From Clostridium sp. CM027 (GTDB lineage Bacteria; Bacillota; Clostridia; Clostridiales; Clostridiaceae): 64,000 bases of DNA. Below the pieces are notes generated by a model that worked only from the letters and a program-made list of their open reading frames with translations, did not search any database and was not told the origin of the DNA. The position numbers were made by a program, and so were the translations under genes. Below, piece by piece: positions 8,197 through 17,371 of the stretch. Where the stretch lies: contig NZ_CP077725.1 in assembly GCF_024730565.1 (NCBI RefSeq), positions 1,736,001-1,800,000 of the forward strand, written 5' to 3'. How positions within the stretch are numbered: the first letter of the stretch is position 1; every line of letters starts with the position of its first letter.

Positions 8197-9993
8197 CTAT
8201 AGTCCCAATTCTTTTAATTTTTCTTCCGTTGGAATACCTTTTTCATTCCAGCCTCTTTCATTATAATATGATGGAAGAAGTTCAGATAATCTGTGCACAT
8301 TCCCTTTTGAAGGTCCTTCTGGAATTGGCTCCTCTAGTAATCTTTTGGGTAGTGTATCCTGCGTCGCATCTATTCCAGCCTGTAAATTAAATTGTCTTTC
8401 AATGTTCCAAATTCTGTCTCCTGAATCAAGTATGGATTCTGCAGTGTGCTCTGTACCACATACTGCATTATACAAGTTAGCATAATCTTGAGCTCCCATA
8501 GCAAAAGACGTAAACAAACACAATCCAAGGGAATCTATAGATGCAGTTAAGTCTTGGAAAATCTTAACCCAAGTAGCTTTCCCTTCAAGTGAAAATCTAT
8601 CCAATTTTTGTGGCAAGCCTAATATTTCTGGTGATATCATATATCCTCTAACATGGCATCCACCTCTGTTTGAAGTAGCAAATTGAAGCCCTTGCCCCAT
8701 TATACCTCTTGGATCATAAGCAGGAATTTCAAGCTTTTTAACTGACATTGAAAACTCTGGTGCACCATAAGATGCGCATAGTCTGTATGAACCTTCAGAC
8801 ATTTTTGCTCCTAGTCCCTCAGCTTTACCTATTTTTATTGTCCAATCAACTACACCCTCTATGTTTCCAAATTCTAGAGGAGTCCCTCCAAGTTCTTCGT
8901 CTTTAATATATCCCTTTTCACGTAGTTCCATAGCCGCTGCAATAGTTGTACCTACAGAGATTGTATCCATACCATATTCATTACACCAGTAGTTCGCCTT
9001 GAAAGTTGTAACCATATCAGAAATACCACAATCTCCACTAAAAGCCCAAAGTGTTTCGTATTCAGGTCCGCCTACTTCTATACCCATATCCTCTATTTTT
9101 ACATACCTGCCACAGGCAATGGGACATCTATAACAAGGGTTTTTACGAACAAGGTAATCCTTTGTCATTGCCTCTCCACTTACGTCATCAGCTTTTTCAA
9201 AGTAAGACTTTTGAAAATTATTGGTTGGATATATCCCATTTTCATTTAGTATATTTACAAGTACTGCAGTTCCGTATGTTGGGAGACCTGTGCCTGTAAC
9301 CCCATTGGCTTTTATAGTCTTCAACCAAACTTTCGAAACCTCTTTTAGCGTCGTCGCATCTGCTACTTGTGGTTTTGAACTTCCTTTAACTACAATAGCT
9401 TTGAGATTTTTCGAACCCATAACAGCTCCGACACCAGAACGGGCCGCTGCTCTATCATAATCATTCATTATAGCAGCCATATTGGATAGTCCTTCTCCTG
9501 CCGGTCCAATGGTCATAACTCTTGATTTATCAGGCATTTCTTTCCTTAGAATATCTGTAGTTTCTGTAACAAGCTTTCCCCAAAGACTGCTAGCATCCTT
9601 TATTTCCACTTTATCATCTATTATAGTTAAGTAAACTGGTGCATCAGCCTTGTCCTCAAATATGATCATATCATAGCCTGTAGCTTTGAATTCAGCTCCC
9701 CAATAACCACCTGAATTTGAACAAGCAATTGTACCTGATTGTGGTGATTTTGTAACTACCATGTATCTTCCACCGGTTGGAACAGGCGTACCTGTTAATG
9801 GCCCTGTAATAATTATAAGTTTATTTTCAGGGCTTAATGGATCAACTCTCGGATCTACTTCATCCATAAATATTTTTGTTCCAAGCCCTCTACCACCAAT
9901 AAATTTTTTAGCTTGCTTTAAATCAAGTACCTCAACTTTAATAGTCTTATCTTTTAAATTAATTCTTAATATTTTACCATTGTAACCGTACAT
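8197..9993 (-). CDS. aor: Aldehyde:ferredoxin oxidoreductase (tungstopterin enzyme)
   Basis: 598 residues, the normal AOR length. It oxidizes aldehydes to acids with ferredoxin, or runs in reverse to reduce acids, using a bis-pyranopterin W (or Mo) centre and one [4Fe-4S] cluster. The N-terminal domain (1-205) has GGRGLGTKIF and TGPLTGTPVPTGGRYMVVTK. The cluster motif CYRCPIAC lies at about residues 287-295, and the fourth Cys lies late, in SLGLCLFT. It is the last gene of a seven-gene operon that supplies its cofactor. The preceding gene, a MOSC protein, ends 31 bp upstream. The ribosome binding site is GGGGG. Metal identity (W or Mo) is inferred from the family. Confidence 0.95.
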   Translation of the reverse strand: MYGYNGKILRINLKDKTIKVEVLDLKQAKKFIGGRGLGTKIFMDEVDPRVDPLSPENKLIIITGPLTGTPVPTGGRYMVVTKSPQSGTIACSNSGGYWGAEFKATGYDMIIFEDKADAPVYLTIIDDKVEIKDASSLWGKLVTETTDILRKEMPDKSRVMTIGPAGEGLSNMAAIMNDYDRAAARSGVGAVMGSKNLKAIVVKGSSKPQVADATTLKEVSKVWLKTIKANGVTGTGLPTYGTAVLVNILNENGIYPTNNFQKSYFEKADDVSGEAMTKDYLVRKNPCYRCPIACGRYVKIEDMGIEVGGPEYETLWAFSGDCGISDMVTTFKANYWCNEYGMDTISVGTTIAAAMELREKGYIKDEELGGTPLEFGNIEGVVDWTIKIGKAEGLGAKMSEGSYRLCASYGAPEFSMSVKKLEIPAYDPRGIMGQGLQFATSNRGGCHVRGYMISPEILGLPQKLDRFSLEGKATWVKIFQDLTASIDSLGLCLFTSFAMGAQDYANLYNAVCGTEHTAESILDSGDRIWNIERQFNLQAGIDATQDTLPKRLLEEPIPEGPSKGNVHRLSELLPSYYNERGWNEKGIPTEEKLKELGL

Positions 9994-10024
9994 TAAAATT
10001 CCCCCTTTTATTTTCTCTAAATAC

Positions 10025-10459
10025 TTATTCCTCCACTACAATCTCATCTCCAGCCTGGATATACCCCTCCTCTAGTACCTTAGCAAATATCCCTTCTCTT
10101 GGCATTATACAGTCACCAACCAATTTCATAATTTCACAACCCTTATGACATTCCTTACCTATTTGTGTTACCTCTAAAACTACATTTCCTATTTTAAGTT
10201 TAGTTCCCACTGGCAGTTCATACAAAATTATTCCTTCGGTAGTAATATTTTCAGCAAACTTTCCTGAACATAAGCCCAGAGCTCCCTTAGCTTTCATTTT
10301 ATCAATACTCTCAACACCAAGAAAACTCACCTGTCGATGCCAATTACCTGCATGTGCATCTCCCTCAAGTCCGTGATTGACTTTAAAAAAGCCTTTCTCT
10401 ATAGGGTGTTTTATCACACCTTTTTTTTCACTTGTATTTATTGCAATAACCTTTGCCAT
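10025..10459 (-). CDS. MOSC-domain protein
   Basis: 144 residues, a single MOSC (MOCO sulfurase C-terminal) domain containing GLEGDAHAGNWHRQVSFLG and a Cys-rich stretch GKECHKGCEI near residue 103. Stand-alone MOSC proteins of this length are found next to molybdenum cofactor genes and are thought to bind the cofactor or carry sulfur to it. Its start codon overlaps the stop of moaC by one base (ATGA-type coupling), and it precedes aor. The exact reaction is not established for this family. Confidence 0.88.
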   Translation of the reverse strand: MAKVIAINTSEKKGVIKHPIEKGFFKVNHGLEGDAHAGNWHRQVSFLGVESIDKMKAKGALGLCSGKFAENITTEGIILYELPVGTKLKIGNVVLEVTQIGKECHKGCEIMKLVGDCIMPREGIFAKVLEEGYIQAGDEIVVEE

Positions 10460-10938
10460 TATAACGACTTCCTTTCGAATATTCCTGATTTTCCCCCGCT
10501 TTTTCTCACAAGCATAATATTATTTATAAGCATTTCCCTGTCAATTGCCTTACACATATCATAAATAGTTAATGCTGCGACAGATACCGCAGTTAGCGCT
10601 TCCATCTCAATGCCTGTCTTTCCTACAGTCCTTGTCGTTGCTTCTATTTCTATTTTAGTATTTTTAAAGTCAATTTTAAAACTTATATCACAAGCAGATA
10701 TCATTATAGGATGGCACATTGGTATTATTTGCGAAGTACTTTTTGAACCCATAATTCCCCCTACTTGTGCTACAGCTAGTACGTCTCCTTTTGAAATAGA
10801 CCCATCCCTTATTCTTTCAAGTGTTTCTCTTTTCATAGAAATTGACCCAACTGCTATAGCTTCCCGAACAGTGTCACACTTTTCAGATACATCAACCATT
10901 TTAGCTCTTCCTTCTTCATTTATATGCGTAAGTTCCAT
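10459..10938 (-). CDS. moaC: Cyclic pyranopterin monophosphate synthase MoaC
   Basis: About 159 residues. With MoaA it converts GTP to cyclic pyranopterin monophosphate. MoaC signatures are present: [30 protein letters not shown] and the closing [12 protein letters not shown] choose the ATG at 10938 because it lies 8 nt after GGAGG; a GTG one codon upstream is possible. That GGAGG is formed by the two final glycine codons of moaA, so the genes are tightly coupled. The downstream MOSC gene overlaps its stop. Confidence 0.95.
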   Translation of the reverse strand: MELTHINEEGRAKMVDVSEKCDTVREAIAVGSISMKRETLERIRDGSISKGDVLAVAQVGGIMGSKSTSQIIPMCHPIMISACDISFKIDFKNTKIEIEATTRTVGKTGIEMEALTAVSVAALTIYDMCKAIDREMLINNIMLVRKSGGKSGIFERKSL

Positions 10939-10942
10939 CACT

Positions 10943-11902
10943 TTATCCTCCTATCTGATACATCATCTTTTCACTTCTACTGGTTTTTTCCTCTTCAAGA
11001 TGATGTTCGAGCGGTTTATTAAAAATTGCTTGTTTTAATACATTTGTAAGCATCTCTTCGTTATTTAGGTATTTCCTAATATTTATTTCTTCCTTTGAAT
11101 GAAGACATGCTTTAATAGTTCCTGTAGATGTGAGCCTTATTTTATTACAATCCGCACAAAATTTACAACTTACTGGACTAATGAATCCAATTTTTCCTTT
11201 TGTCCCTTTAAGATTGTACAATTGAGCGGTGCTACTTTTAGGGGTTTCTATTTCAGTTAACTCAGGATGCAACTTTAGCATTTCCCTAAAACTTAATTTA
11301 CTTTTTTCATAAAGTTTAATACCTTCACCTATTGGCATGAGTTCAATAAACCTTACTTCGATTGGCATTTCTCGAATTAAGGTTAAAAAGCCTTCAAACT
11401 CTGCATCATTAAAGCCTTTCATTAATACTGTGTTTATTTTGACCGGTTTTAACCCAAGGGTTAAACATTTATCTATACTTTCCATTACCTTATCTAGATT
11501 TCCTATTCTGGTTATACTTTTAAACTTTTCTTTATCTAAAGTATCAAGGCTAATATTTACCCTTTTAAGTCCAGCTTTTTTCAAATCTGATGCCATACCA
11601 GATAGCAAAATACCATTTGTAGTTATAGCAATATCATCTATTCCTGGCAGTTTTGAAGTTTCATATATAAGCTTGTCTAAATCTTTCATTACTAGTGGTT
11701 CCCCACCAGTGTATCTTACTTTATTAATACCTAATTTTTCTGCTGCCTTCACAATTTTTAATATCTCTTCAAAACGTAGAATATCCACATGATTCTTACT
11801 CTTAATTCCCTGCTCTGGCATGCAATATATACATCTTAAATTACATCTATCAGTTACCGATATCCTTAAATAATTGATATCTCTTCCATGACTATCCCTC
11901 AT
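10943..11902 (-). CDS. moaA: GTP 3',8-cyclase MoaA (radical SAM)
   Basis: 319 residues. The radical-SAM cluster motif CNLRCIYC lies at about residues 20-27. The C-terminal second cluster motif has CKFCADC then KACL. The essential terminal Gly-Gly is present (YQIGG-stop). It carries out the first step of molybdopterin synthesis. It follows the MoeA-PBP fusion gene by 11 bp and supplies the Shine-Dalgarno of moaC. No moaD or moaE (molybdopterin synthase) is in this window, so those must be encoded elsewhere. Confidence 0.96.
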   Translation of the reverse strand: MRDSHGRDINYLRISVTDRCNLRCIYCMPEQGIKSKNHVDILRFEEILKIVKAAEKLGINKVRYTGGEPLVMKDLDKLIYETSKLPGIDDIAITTNGILLSGMASDLKKAGLKRVNISLDTLDKEKFKSITRIGNLDKVMESIDKCLTLGLKPVKINTVLMKGFNDAEFEGFLTLIREMPIEVRFIELMPIGEGIKLYEKSKLSFREMLKLHPELTEIETPKSSTAQLYNLKGTKGKIGFISPVSCKFCADCNKIRLTSTGTIKACLHSKEEINIRKYLNNEEMLTNVLKQAIFNKPLEHHLEEEKTSRSEKMMYQIGG

Positions 11903-11913
11903 AAAACCGTCTC

Positions 11914-13821
11914 CTAAAGTTCAATTATTTCCCCTATTTGCGTATAATCATAGCCTCCAAGTTTATCAAGCTCACTTTTAAATTCATCTGTTTTAATTAT
12001 TTTGATGAATTCCCTTATCATATCCATATCTATAAATTCCTTAGGCACAGCAAAATCATAATCCTCATCCCCAAGTTTTATAAAATCTAGACCCAAAAGC
12101 TTGGCTGCAGAATAAATTCCAAGTCCACAATCTGCATCTCCTGCTGCAACTACTGCTGCAACGGCAATATGGGTGAATTCTTCTCTTTCATATCCTGATA
12201 TATTTTGTGGATTAATATGGAGCTTTTTTAAATTATAATCTAGAAGTAACCTTGTACCTGAACCTCTTTGCCTATTTATAAATCTTCTACCTTTTATAAC
12301 TATATCCTGTAAACATTTAATATCTAAAGGATTCCCTTTAGAAACCATAATTCCCTGAACTCTTTTAACACCTTTAATTAATACCATAGGTTTATTTGGT
12401 AAATACTTTTTAATATAAGAAATATTATAACTACCATTCTCCATATCCAATAAATGAATAGGTGCTATATGAGTTTCTGAACCTATTAATGCCATTATTC
12501 CTCCCATACTTCCAACATGAGCAGAAGAAAGAAAATACTTCCCGTTTTTTATATGAAAAAGATCCGAAGCTATATCAACTATTGGGTCATGGCTTCCAAT
12601 ACATACAACTGTATTTTTAATTTCTTCCTTGCTTCTTAAAAGTTTAACATTCACCGTAGTTCCTACTTCATAGCCCTCAATATTTTGTGGTATTTCTAAT
12701 ATACCATCTGCCCTTACTAATGACATTGTTGTTCCAGCTCCACGACCTATAGGTGTTGCAATATATTTTCCCGAAACAAATCCAATTTTAACTCTTACAA
12801 ATTCTAAATATTTTAAAGTTGACATTATACGCCTAGTAAGTACAACCTCAACAGTGGTATATTCTTCTTCATTTATCCCTATATAAGCATGTACTATTTT
12901 CTTGCATATATTATCCATTACGACATAAGCAGATACTGGAAATCCAGGTATACCAATCACAGGCTTTCCCTCTATACTTCCAAGAATAACAGGTTTACCA
13001 GGCTTTATAGCTATTCCATGTACATAAACCTCACCTAATTCTTCTATTACATTACAAGTAAAATCCTCTCTACCAGCTGAAGATCCTGCATTAATAAGTA
13101 TAATATCGCATTGCTGGACTGCCTTTTTTACAGCATCTTTAATAAGTAAATAATCATCTTTTACTATGTCAAATCTTAGGGGTATACCTCCCCATTCCTT
13201 AACTTGGGCAGAAAATACTCTTGAATTGAACTCAATTATGTCTCCAATATTAAGTTCTTCACCTGGCTCCACCATCTCAGTTCCAGTCGGAATTATTCCA
13301 ACCACCGGCCTTTTATAAACATCAATATTATTTACTCCCCCAGCTATAATAGAGCCTATATCTACTGGTCTAATCATATAATTTGAAGGGATAATAACTT
13401 GTGTTTTTACAATATCTTCTCCAATTGGTCTAATATTCTGAAAAGGGGCAGCACTTTTATAAATAGCTACTTTTCCCTTATCTAAATTTATCAAATCCTC
13501 TACCATAATTACACAATCGAATTCTTTAGGTATTGGATCTCCAGTATCCACTACTAAATAATCAATTCCTTCTCGTAGTTGGATATGACTCCGATCTGTT
13601 GCTCCATATGTTTTGGTACTTATAGTTGCAATACCATCCATAGCAGAACTATTATAAAAGGGTGAAGATATTTTCGCAAAAATTGATGAGTATGAAACTC
13701 TTCCTACAGATTCCCAAGTAACCACATTTTCCTTTTCACCTTTAATGCATAATAACTTATTAAAATATATTTTAACTGCTTCATTCAAATCAACATTTGA
13801 TAGAAAGACTTCTTGAGCCAA
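11914..13821 (-). CDS. MoeA-type molybdenum insertase fused to a periplasmic-binding-protein-like domain
   Basis: Residues 1-400 are a MoeA domain: [44 protein letters not shown] and [10 protein letters not shown]. Residues from about 410 on form a PBP/LysR-substrate-like domain (COG1910 type: [32 protein letters not shown]). The fusion is known in clostridia and archaea, where the extra domain is thought to sense or hold the metal oxyanion. TTG at 13821 is the best start because AAGGAG sits directly against the upstream ATG (13830) but 9 nt from the TTG. A second, unfused MoeA lies just upstream. Confidence 0.9.
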   Translation of the reverse strand: MAQEVFLSNVDLNEAVKIYFNKLLCIKGEKENVVTWESVGRVSYSSIFAKISSPFYNSSAMDGIATISTKTYGATDRSHIQLREGIDYLVVDTGDPIPKEFDCVIMVEDLINLDKGKVAIYKSAAPFQNIRPIGEDIVKTQVIIPSNYMIRPVDIGSIIAGGVNNIDVYKRPVVGIIPTGTEMVEPGEELNIGDIIEFNSRVFSAQVKEWGGIPLRFDIVKDDYLLIKDAVKKAVQQCDIILINAGSSAGREDFTCNVIEELGEVYVHGIAIKPGKPVILGSIEGKPVIGIPGFPVSAYVVMDNICKKIVHAYIGINEEEYTTVEVVLTRRIMSTLKYLEFVRVKIGFVSGKYIATPIGRGAGTTMSLVRADGILEIPQNIEGYEVGTTVNVKLLRSKEEIKNTVVCIGSHDPIVDIASDLFHIKNGKYFLSSAHVGSMGGIMALIGSETHIAPIHLLDMENGSYNISYIKKYLPNKPMVLIKGVKRVQGIMVSKGNPLDIKCLQDIVIKGRRFINRQRGSGTRLLLDYNLKKLHINPQNISGYEREEFTHIAVAAVVAAGDADCGLGIYSAAKLLGLDFIKLGDEDYDFAVPKEFIDMDMIREFIKIIKTDEFKSELDKLGGYDYTQIGEIIEL

Positions 13822-13835
13822 TACTCTCATCTCCT

Positions 13836-15059
13836 TTATAATTTATAGACTTCAACTGCTTGTCCTTCTTTTAAACCTTCCGCGTTTTTTTCTATTTTTA
13901 TATACCCCCATGCCTTTGAAAATGCTGTTATAATCCCAGATTTACCAAACACCGGCTTTGCAATAACCATGCCTTCTATTGTTTCAAGCTCTACAGGTAG
14001 ATATTCTTCACGGCCTTTAGCTTTATGGTAATTTATACTCATTACTGCATTTGTTCCATAAATCTTTTCGCTTTGAAGCATTAGGCTATATATATATTTT
14101 TGAACAAGTATTTTATATATAATACAACATGCAAGTGGATGTCCTGGAAGTCCAAATATTATTTTTTCTTTATGTTTTCCTATTATAGTTGGTTTCCCAG
14201 GCTTTACTGCTATTCCATGTACCAAGACCTCTCCATCGTCAAATGAAGCTATAACCTTTAAAGTGTGATCTTTCGTGCCAACAGAACTTCCTCCTGAAAT
14301 TAGTACCACATCACATTCATTAGATGCTTTTTGTGTTGCACTCTTTAACAGTTCATAATCATCCTTAATAATTCCATAGCTTACTGGCTCCATTCCATCC
14401 TCAAGAAGTAGAGACCAAATCAGGTAAGTGTTTATGTCCCTCACTTCACCCAAAGAAGGCTTTACCTCGCAGGGTACTACTTCATCACCAGTTGAAATAA
14501 TACCAACCCTAGGTCTTTTATAAACCATCACCTCAGAAATTCCTATACTTGCAAGAACACCTATCTCATAAGGCCTGAGTTTACTTCCCTTTTTTACGAC
14601 AATATCCTGAGTATTTATATCTTCACCAATTTGTATTACATTATCACCCATAGCCACAGGTGAATAAATAAGTATTGTATTATCATCTAGCTTATGGCTG
14701 TACTCAACCATAACAACACTATCTGCGCTTTCCGGAAGCATCCCTCCTGTAGGTACGTATAAGCACTCCCCCCCTGCAATATCCGAGGGTGGGATATTCC
14801 CCATAAATACCTCACCCTTTAGTTCAAGCATAGACGGGAGTCCTTCACTAGCTCCAAATACATCTCTTGATCTTACTGCAAAGCCATCTACTGTCGATCT
14901 CTTAAATTCTGGTATATTACATTCTGCTTTTATATCTTTAAAACTAATTCTATTAACGCTTTGCATAATGTTAATTTTTTCACATTCAATCTTATAGATA
15001 AAAGAACTATCTATTATTTGTTTAGCTTCTTTTACAGATACCACATTAAAAAATTCCAT
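13836..15059 (-). CDS. moeA: Molybdopterin molybdenumtransferase MoeA
   Basis: 407 residues. It inserts the metal into adenylylated molybdopterin. The family motifs are intact: RSTVDGFAVRS, PTGGMLPESAD, QIGEDI, GIISTGDEVV, SGGSSVGTKDHT and AVKPGKPTIIG. The ATG at 15059 lies 7 nt after GGGAG and is preferred over the ATG at 15065, which touches the ribosome binding site. It lies between mogA/moaB and the MoeA-PBP fusion with 5-15 bp gaps, so all are co-transcribed. Two MoeA proteins in one operon may serve different metals (Mo and W), which is inference. Confidence 0.94.
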   Translation of the reverse strand: MEFFNVVSVKEAKQIIDSSFIYKIECEKINIMQSVNRISFKDIKAECNIPEFKRSTVDGFAVRSRDVFGASEGLPSMLELKGEVFMGNIPPSDIAGGECLYVPTGGMLPESADSVVMVEYSHKLDDNTILIYSPVAMGDNVIQIGEDINTQDIVVKKGSKLRPYEIGVLASIGISEVMVYKRPRVGIISTGDEVVPCEVKPSLGEVRDINTYLIWSLLLEDGMEPVSYGIIKDDYELLKSATQKASNECDVVLISGGSSVGTKDHTLKVIASFDDGEVLVHGIAVKPGKPTIIGKHKEKIIFGLPGHPLACCIIYKILVQKYIYSLMLQSEKIYGTNAVMSINYHKAKGREEYLPVELETIEGMVIAKPVFGKSGIITAFSKAWGYIKIEKNAEGLKEGQAVEVYKL

Positions 15060-15076
15060 TCTCATTCTCCCTTTTG

Positions 15077-15568
15077 TTAACTTCTACCACACTCGCTAGC
15101 TTCCCCTGTAAGTATAGCAATTCCATGTGGAATTGCAGGTATTATAAATTGAAGATTTTCTACAGCACCTTTTGGGCTTCCCGGAAGATTAATAATTAGA
15201 GTTTTTTTGCGGATTCCTGCAATGCTTCTTGAAAGCACAGCCTTTGATGTAATCTGGAGTGATTTCATCCTCATAACCTCACCAATGCCGGGTACATATT
15301 TCTCAATTACATTTCTAGTTGCCTCTGGCGTAACATCTCTTTCTGAAAACCCCGTTCCTCCATTAGTTAAAATTAAATCCACCTTAAGCTCATCACATAA
15401 ATAAATCAATTCTTTTTCTATTTCCTGTTTCTCATCAGAAATTATTTTATAGAAACTTATAACAAATCCTTTACCTTCTAATTCATTTCTTATTGCAGGA
15501 CCTGTCCCATCAATTCTTTCTCCCCTAGAACCTTTATCACTCATGGTTAAAATTGCAGTTTTTATCAT
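15077..15568 (-). CDS. Molybdopterin adenylyltransferase (MogA/MoaB family)
   Basis: About 163 residues. It activates molybdopterin by adenylylation before metal insertion. Motifs are TMSDKGSRGERIDGTGP near the start, LTNGGTGFSERDVTPEA in the middle and INLPGSPKGAVENL towards the end. The best start is the third in-frame ATG (15568), 8 nt from GGAG. It is the first gene of the cofactor/aor operon. MogA and MoaB cannot be separated from sequence alone; in Firmicutes the MoaB/MogA type serves this role. Confidence 0.93.
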   Translation of the reverse strand: MIKTAILTMSDKGSRGERIDGTGPAIRNELEGKGFVISFYKIISDEKQEIEKELIYLCDELKVDLILTNGGTGFSERDVTPEATRNVIEKYVPGIGEVMRMKSLQITSKAVLSRSIAGIRKKTLIINLPGSPKGAVENLQFIIPAIPHGIAILTGEASECGRS

Positions 15569-15944
15569 TTTCATCACTCCTTTTCAACATCGGTCTTAAC
15601 AATTTATGCCTAGAAACTTAAGAACCTTATTTTTTTACTTAATTTACTTAATTTTAATCTCATTATTATATTTTCAATTACTGAAGAATTCAATAAATAG
15701 GGCTTTTGAAGTATAACTAATATATCTCTTCTTATAAATTCACAAGTAAGGTATAATAAATGACAAAGTTATACTTATTGGTTATTTTTTAAATTTTGTA
15801 CTTTTTTGTTTAATTATAACACTTTACTATAATACAAGTATTTTACCACATTTTTAATTTATATACTATGTGGCTACTTACGTAACAATATTAGTGACTA
15901 CTCACCCCTCCTGTATATATTTATTTTTTTACATTTACCTAAAA
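15569..15944 (-). promoter_or_regulatory. Leader and promoter region of the cofactor/aor operon, with spaced inverted repeat
   Basis: About 375 bp of A/T-rich DNA without a gene. A 9-bp exact inverted repeat, AAGTATAAC at 15709-15717 and GTTATACTT at 15768-15776, is spaced by 50 bp and could be a regulator binding pair. I searched by eye for the conserved Moco/Tuco riboswitch core upstream of the first gene and did not see it. No clear -35/-10 pair stands out. Confidence 0.35.
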
Positions 15945-15953
15945 TTGAAAAAA

Positions 15954-15983
15954 AGTGGGAAACTCAAAATTCAGTTCCCCACT
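15954..15983 (-). terminator. Intrinsic terminator of the lactate operon
   Basis: On the minus strand the arms AGTGGGGAACT and AGTTTCCCACT (one G-T pair) enclose an 8-nt loop and are followed by a run of seven T. It lies about 100 bp after the lactate racemase stop codon and ends the lct operon. Confidence 0.92.
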
Positions 15984-16084
15984 CCACAGTATTATTAGTC
16001 TTGAAATAAAATTATGTGAATTCTTCCACCCAATGTATTTTACCCGCCCCCAAATTATATTCAATAATAGTATTAATTTGAATG

Positions 16085-17359
16085 TTATTTTACAACAACT
16101 GAAACTCCATCTGGTATTACTGTTATCGTCGCATCATCTCCCTTTATTTTAAGAGCTCTAACAAGCGCTTCTTCAAAGGTAAATGCATGCTGCATATGCA
16201 TATTCTTTATCATTTCAGGGTCACACATATCTGTAACAAGAATTACGGTATGCGCATCTAGTATCCGCGCAAGAATCTGAAATTCCCATTGATCTGGTGC
16301 TGTATCATTTCTTCCTACTTTAATTACCCTATCAAGAACTTCTCTTGGGCTACTTGCATTTGCGATATTGTCATAAAATGACTGACCACCATGTCCATCA
16401 TTACAAGCAGACACCATGATTATAAGTCCGCCGTCCTTACAAGTTGCTTCTGCTGCAGTCATACCTTTTACAGTCTGATATATATTTTGGTCTAGTGGAT
16501 ATCCTCCATTAGTTGATATTGCAATATCTGCCTTCACAGCTTTCACAGCTGCAAGTTCCATAACAAATTTACAACCTTCAACGTGGGCAAGCTCACTATC
16601 TCCTGCAAATGCATTTATAACATTCTTCTCACTGTCAATAACAACATTTAGTATAAATGCCAGTTTAGCTTGCTTAGCAGCGTATAACATATCTCTATGA
16701 ATTGGATTATTTTCAATAACTCCGGACCGTGCGTACTCACTTGCTATAAATTCAGAACAATGATTTGCCATAACTGTCTTTGCTGATGCCACTCCGGGGA
16801 GAACACTCTTGCGTCCTCCAGAAAAACCTGCAAAGAAGTGTGGTTCTATAAATCCTTCTGAAATTAAAAGTTCAGCTTCCATCGCTATCTTATTAAGCAA
16901 TAGTTCTCCACCTGAGGGAAGAGTTCCGACGCGTACCATATCGCCATAATCCTCTGATACATGATTTATTATAACTTCATTATCTACTATTTCCTGACCA
17001 AACTTATCAATCATTTCTTCTCTTGTAGTAGGTCTATGGAAACCAGTAGCAATTAATATTGTTATTTCAATTTTAGGGTTCGATGATCTTATTCTTTCAA
17101 GTAGTATTGGCAGTGTTACTTTACTTGGTACAGGTCTTGTATGGTCACTAGTTATTAATACTAAGTTTTTCTTCCCCTTAACTAGCTCTTCTAGTTTTGC
17201 ACTTCCAATAGGGTTATCAAGTGCTTTTTTTACAATTTCCTGCTGAGTACTTTCAACTTTGTATGCATGAGCTTTTGATTCTAATATTGCTACCAAATTT
17301 TTATCTGGAATTTCAATTTCCAAAAACTGTTTTGAATATGGTATTTTTACTTTAGTCAT
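16085..17359 (-). CDS. larA: Nickel-pincer lactate racemase (LarA family)
   Basis: 424 residues. It interconverts D- and L-lactate using the nickel pincer nucleotide cofactor. Catalytic and cofactor positions match the Lactobacillus plantarum enzyme by number: His108 (GFHRP), His174 and Lys184 (EPHFFAGFSGGRKSVLPG), and His200 (MANHC). It is the last gene of the lct operon, in the place of lctF of Acetobacterium. larB, larC and larE, needed to make the cofactor, are not in the window. Some LarA homologues act on other 2-hydroxy acids, but the operon supports lactate. Confidence 0.9.
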   Translation of the reverse strand: MTKVKIPYSKQFLEIEIPDKNLVAILESKAHAYKVESTQQEIVKKALDNPIGSAKLEELVKGKKNLVLITSDHTRPVPSKVTLPILLERIRSSNPKIEITILIATGFHRPTTREEMIDKFGQEIVDNEVIINHVSEDYGDMVRVGTLPSGGELLLNKIAMEAELLISEGFIEPHFFAGFSGGRKSVLPGVASAKTVMANHCSEFIASEYARSGVIENNPIHRDMLYAAKQAKLAFILNVVIDSEKNVINAFAGDSELAHVEGCKFVMELAAVKAVKADIAISTNGGYPLDQNIYQTVKGMTAAEATCKDGGLIIMVSACNDGHGGQSFYDNIANASSPREVLDRVIKVGRNDTAPDQWEFQILARILDAHTVILVTDMCDPEMIKNMHMQHAFTFEEALVRALKIKGDDATITVIPDGVSVVVK

Positions 17360-17371
17360 ATATATTCCTCC

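Noticed and set aside
15569-15944. Moco/Tuco riboswitch upstream of the cofactor operon
   Set aside because: The G/C-rich conserved core of that riboswitch is absent from this A/T-rich leader.
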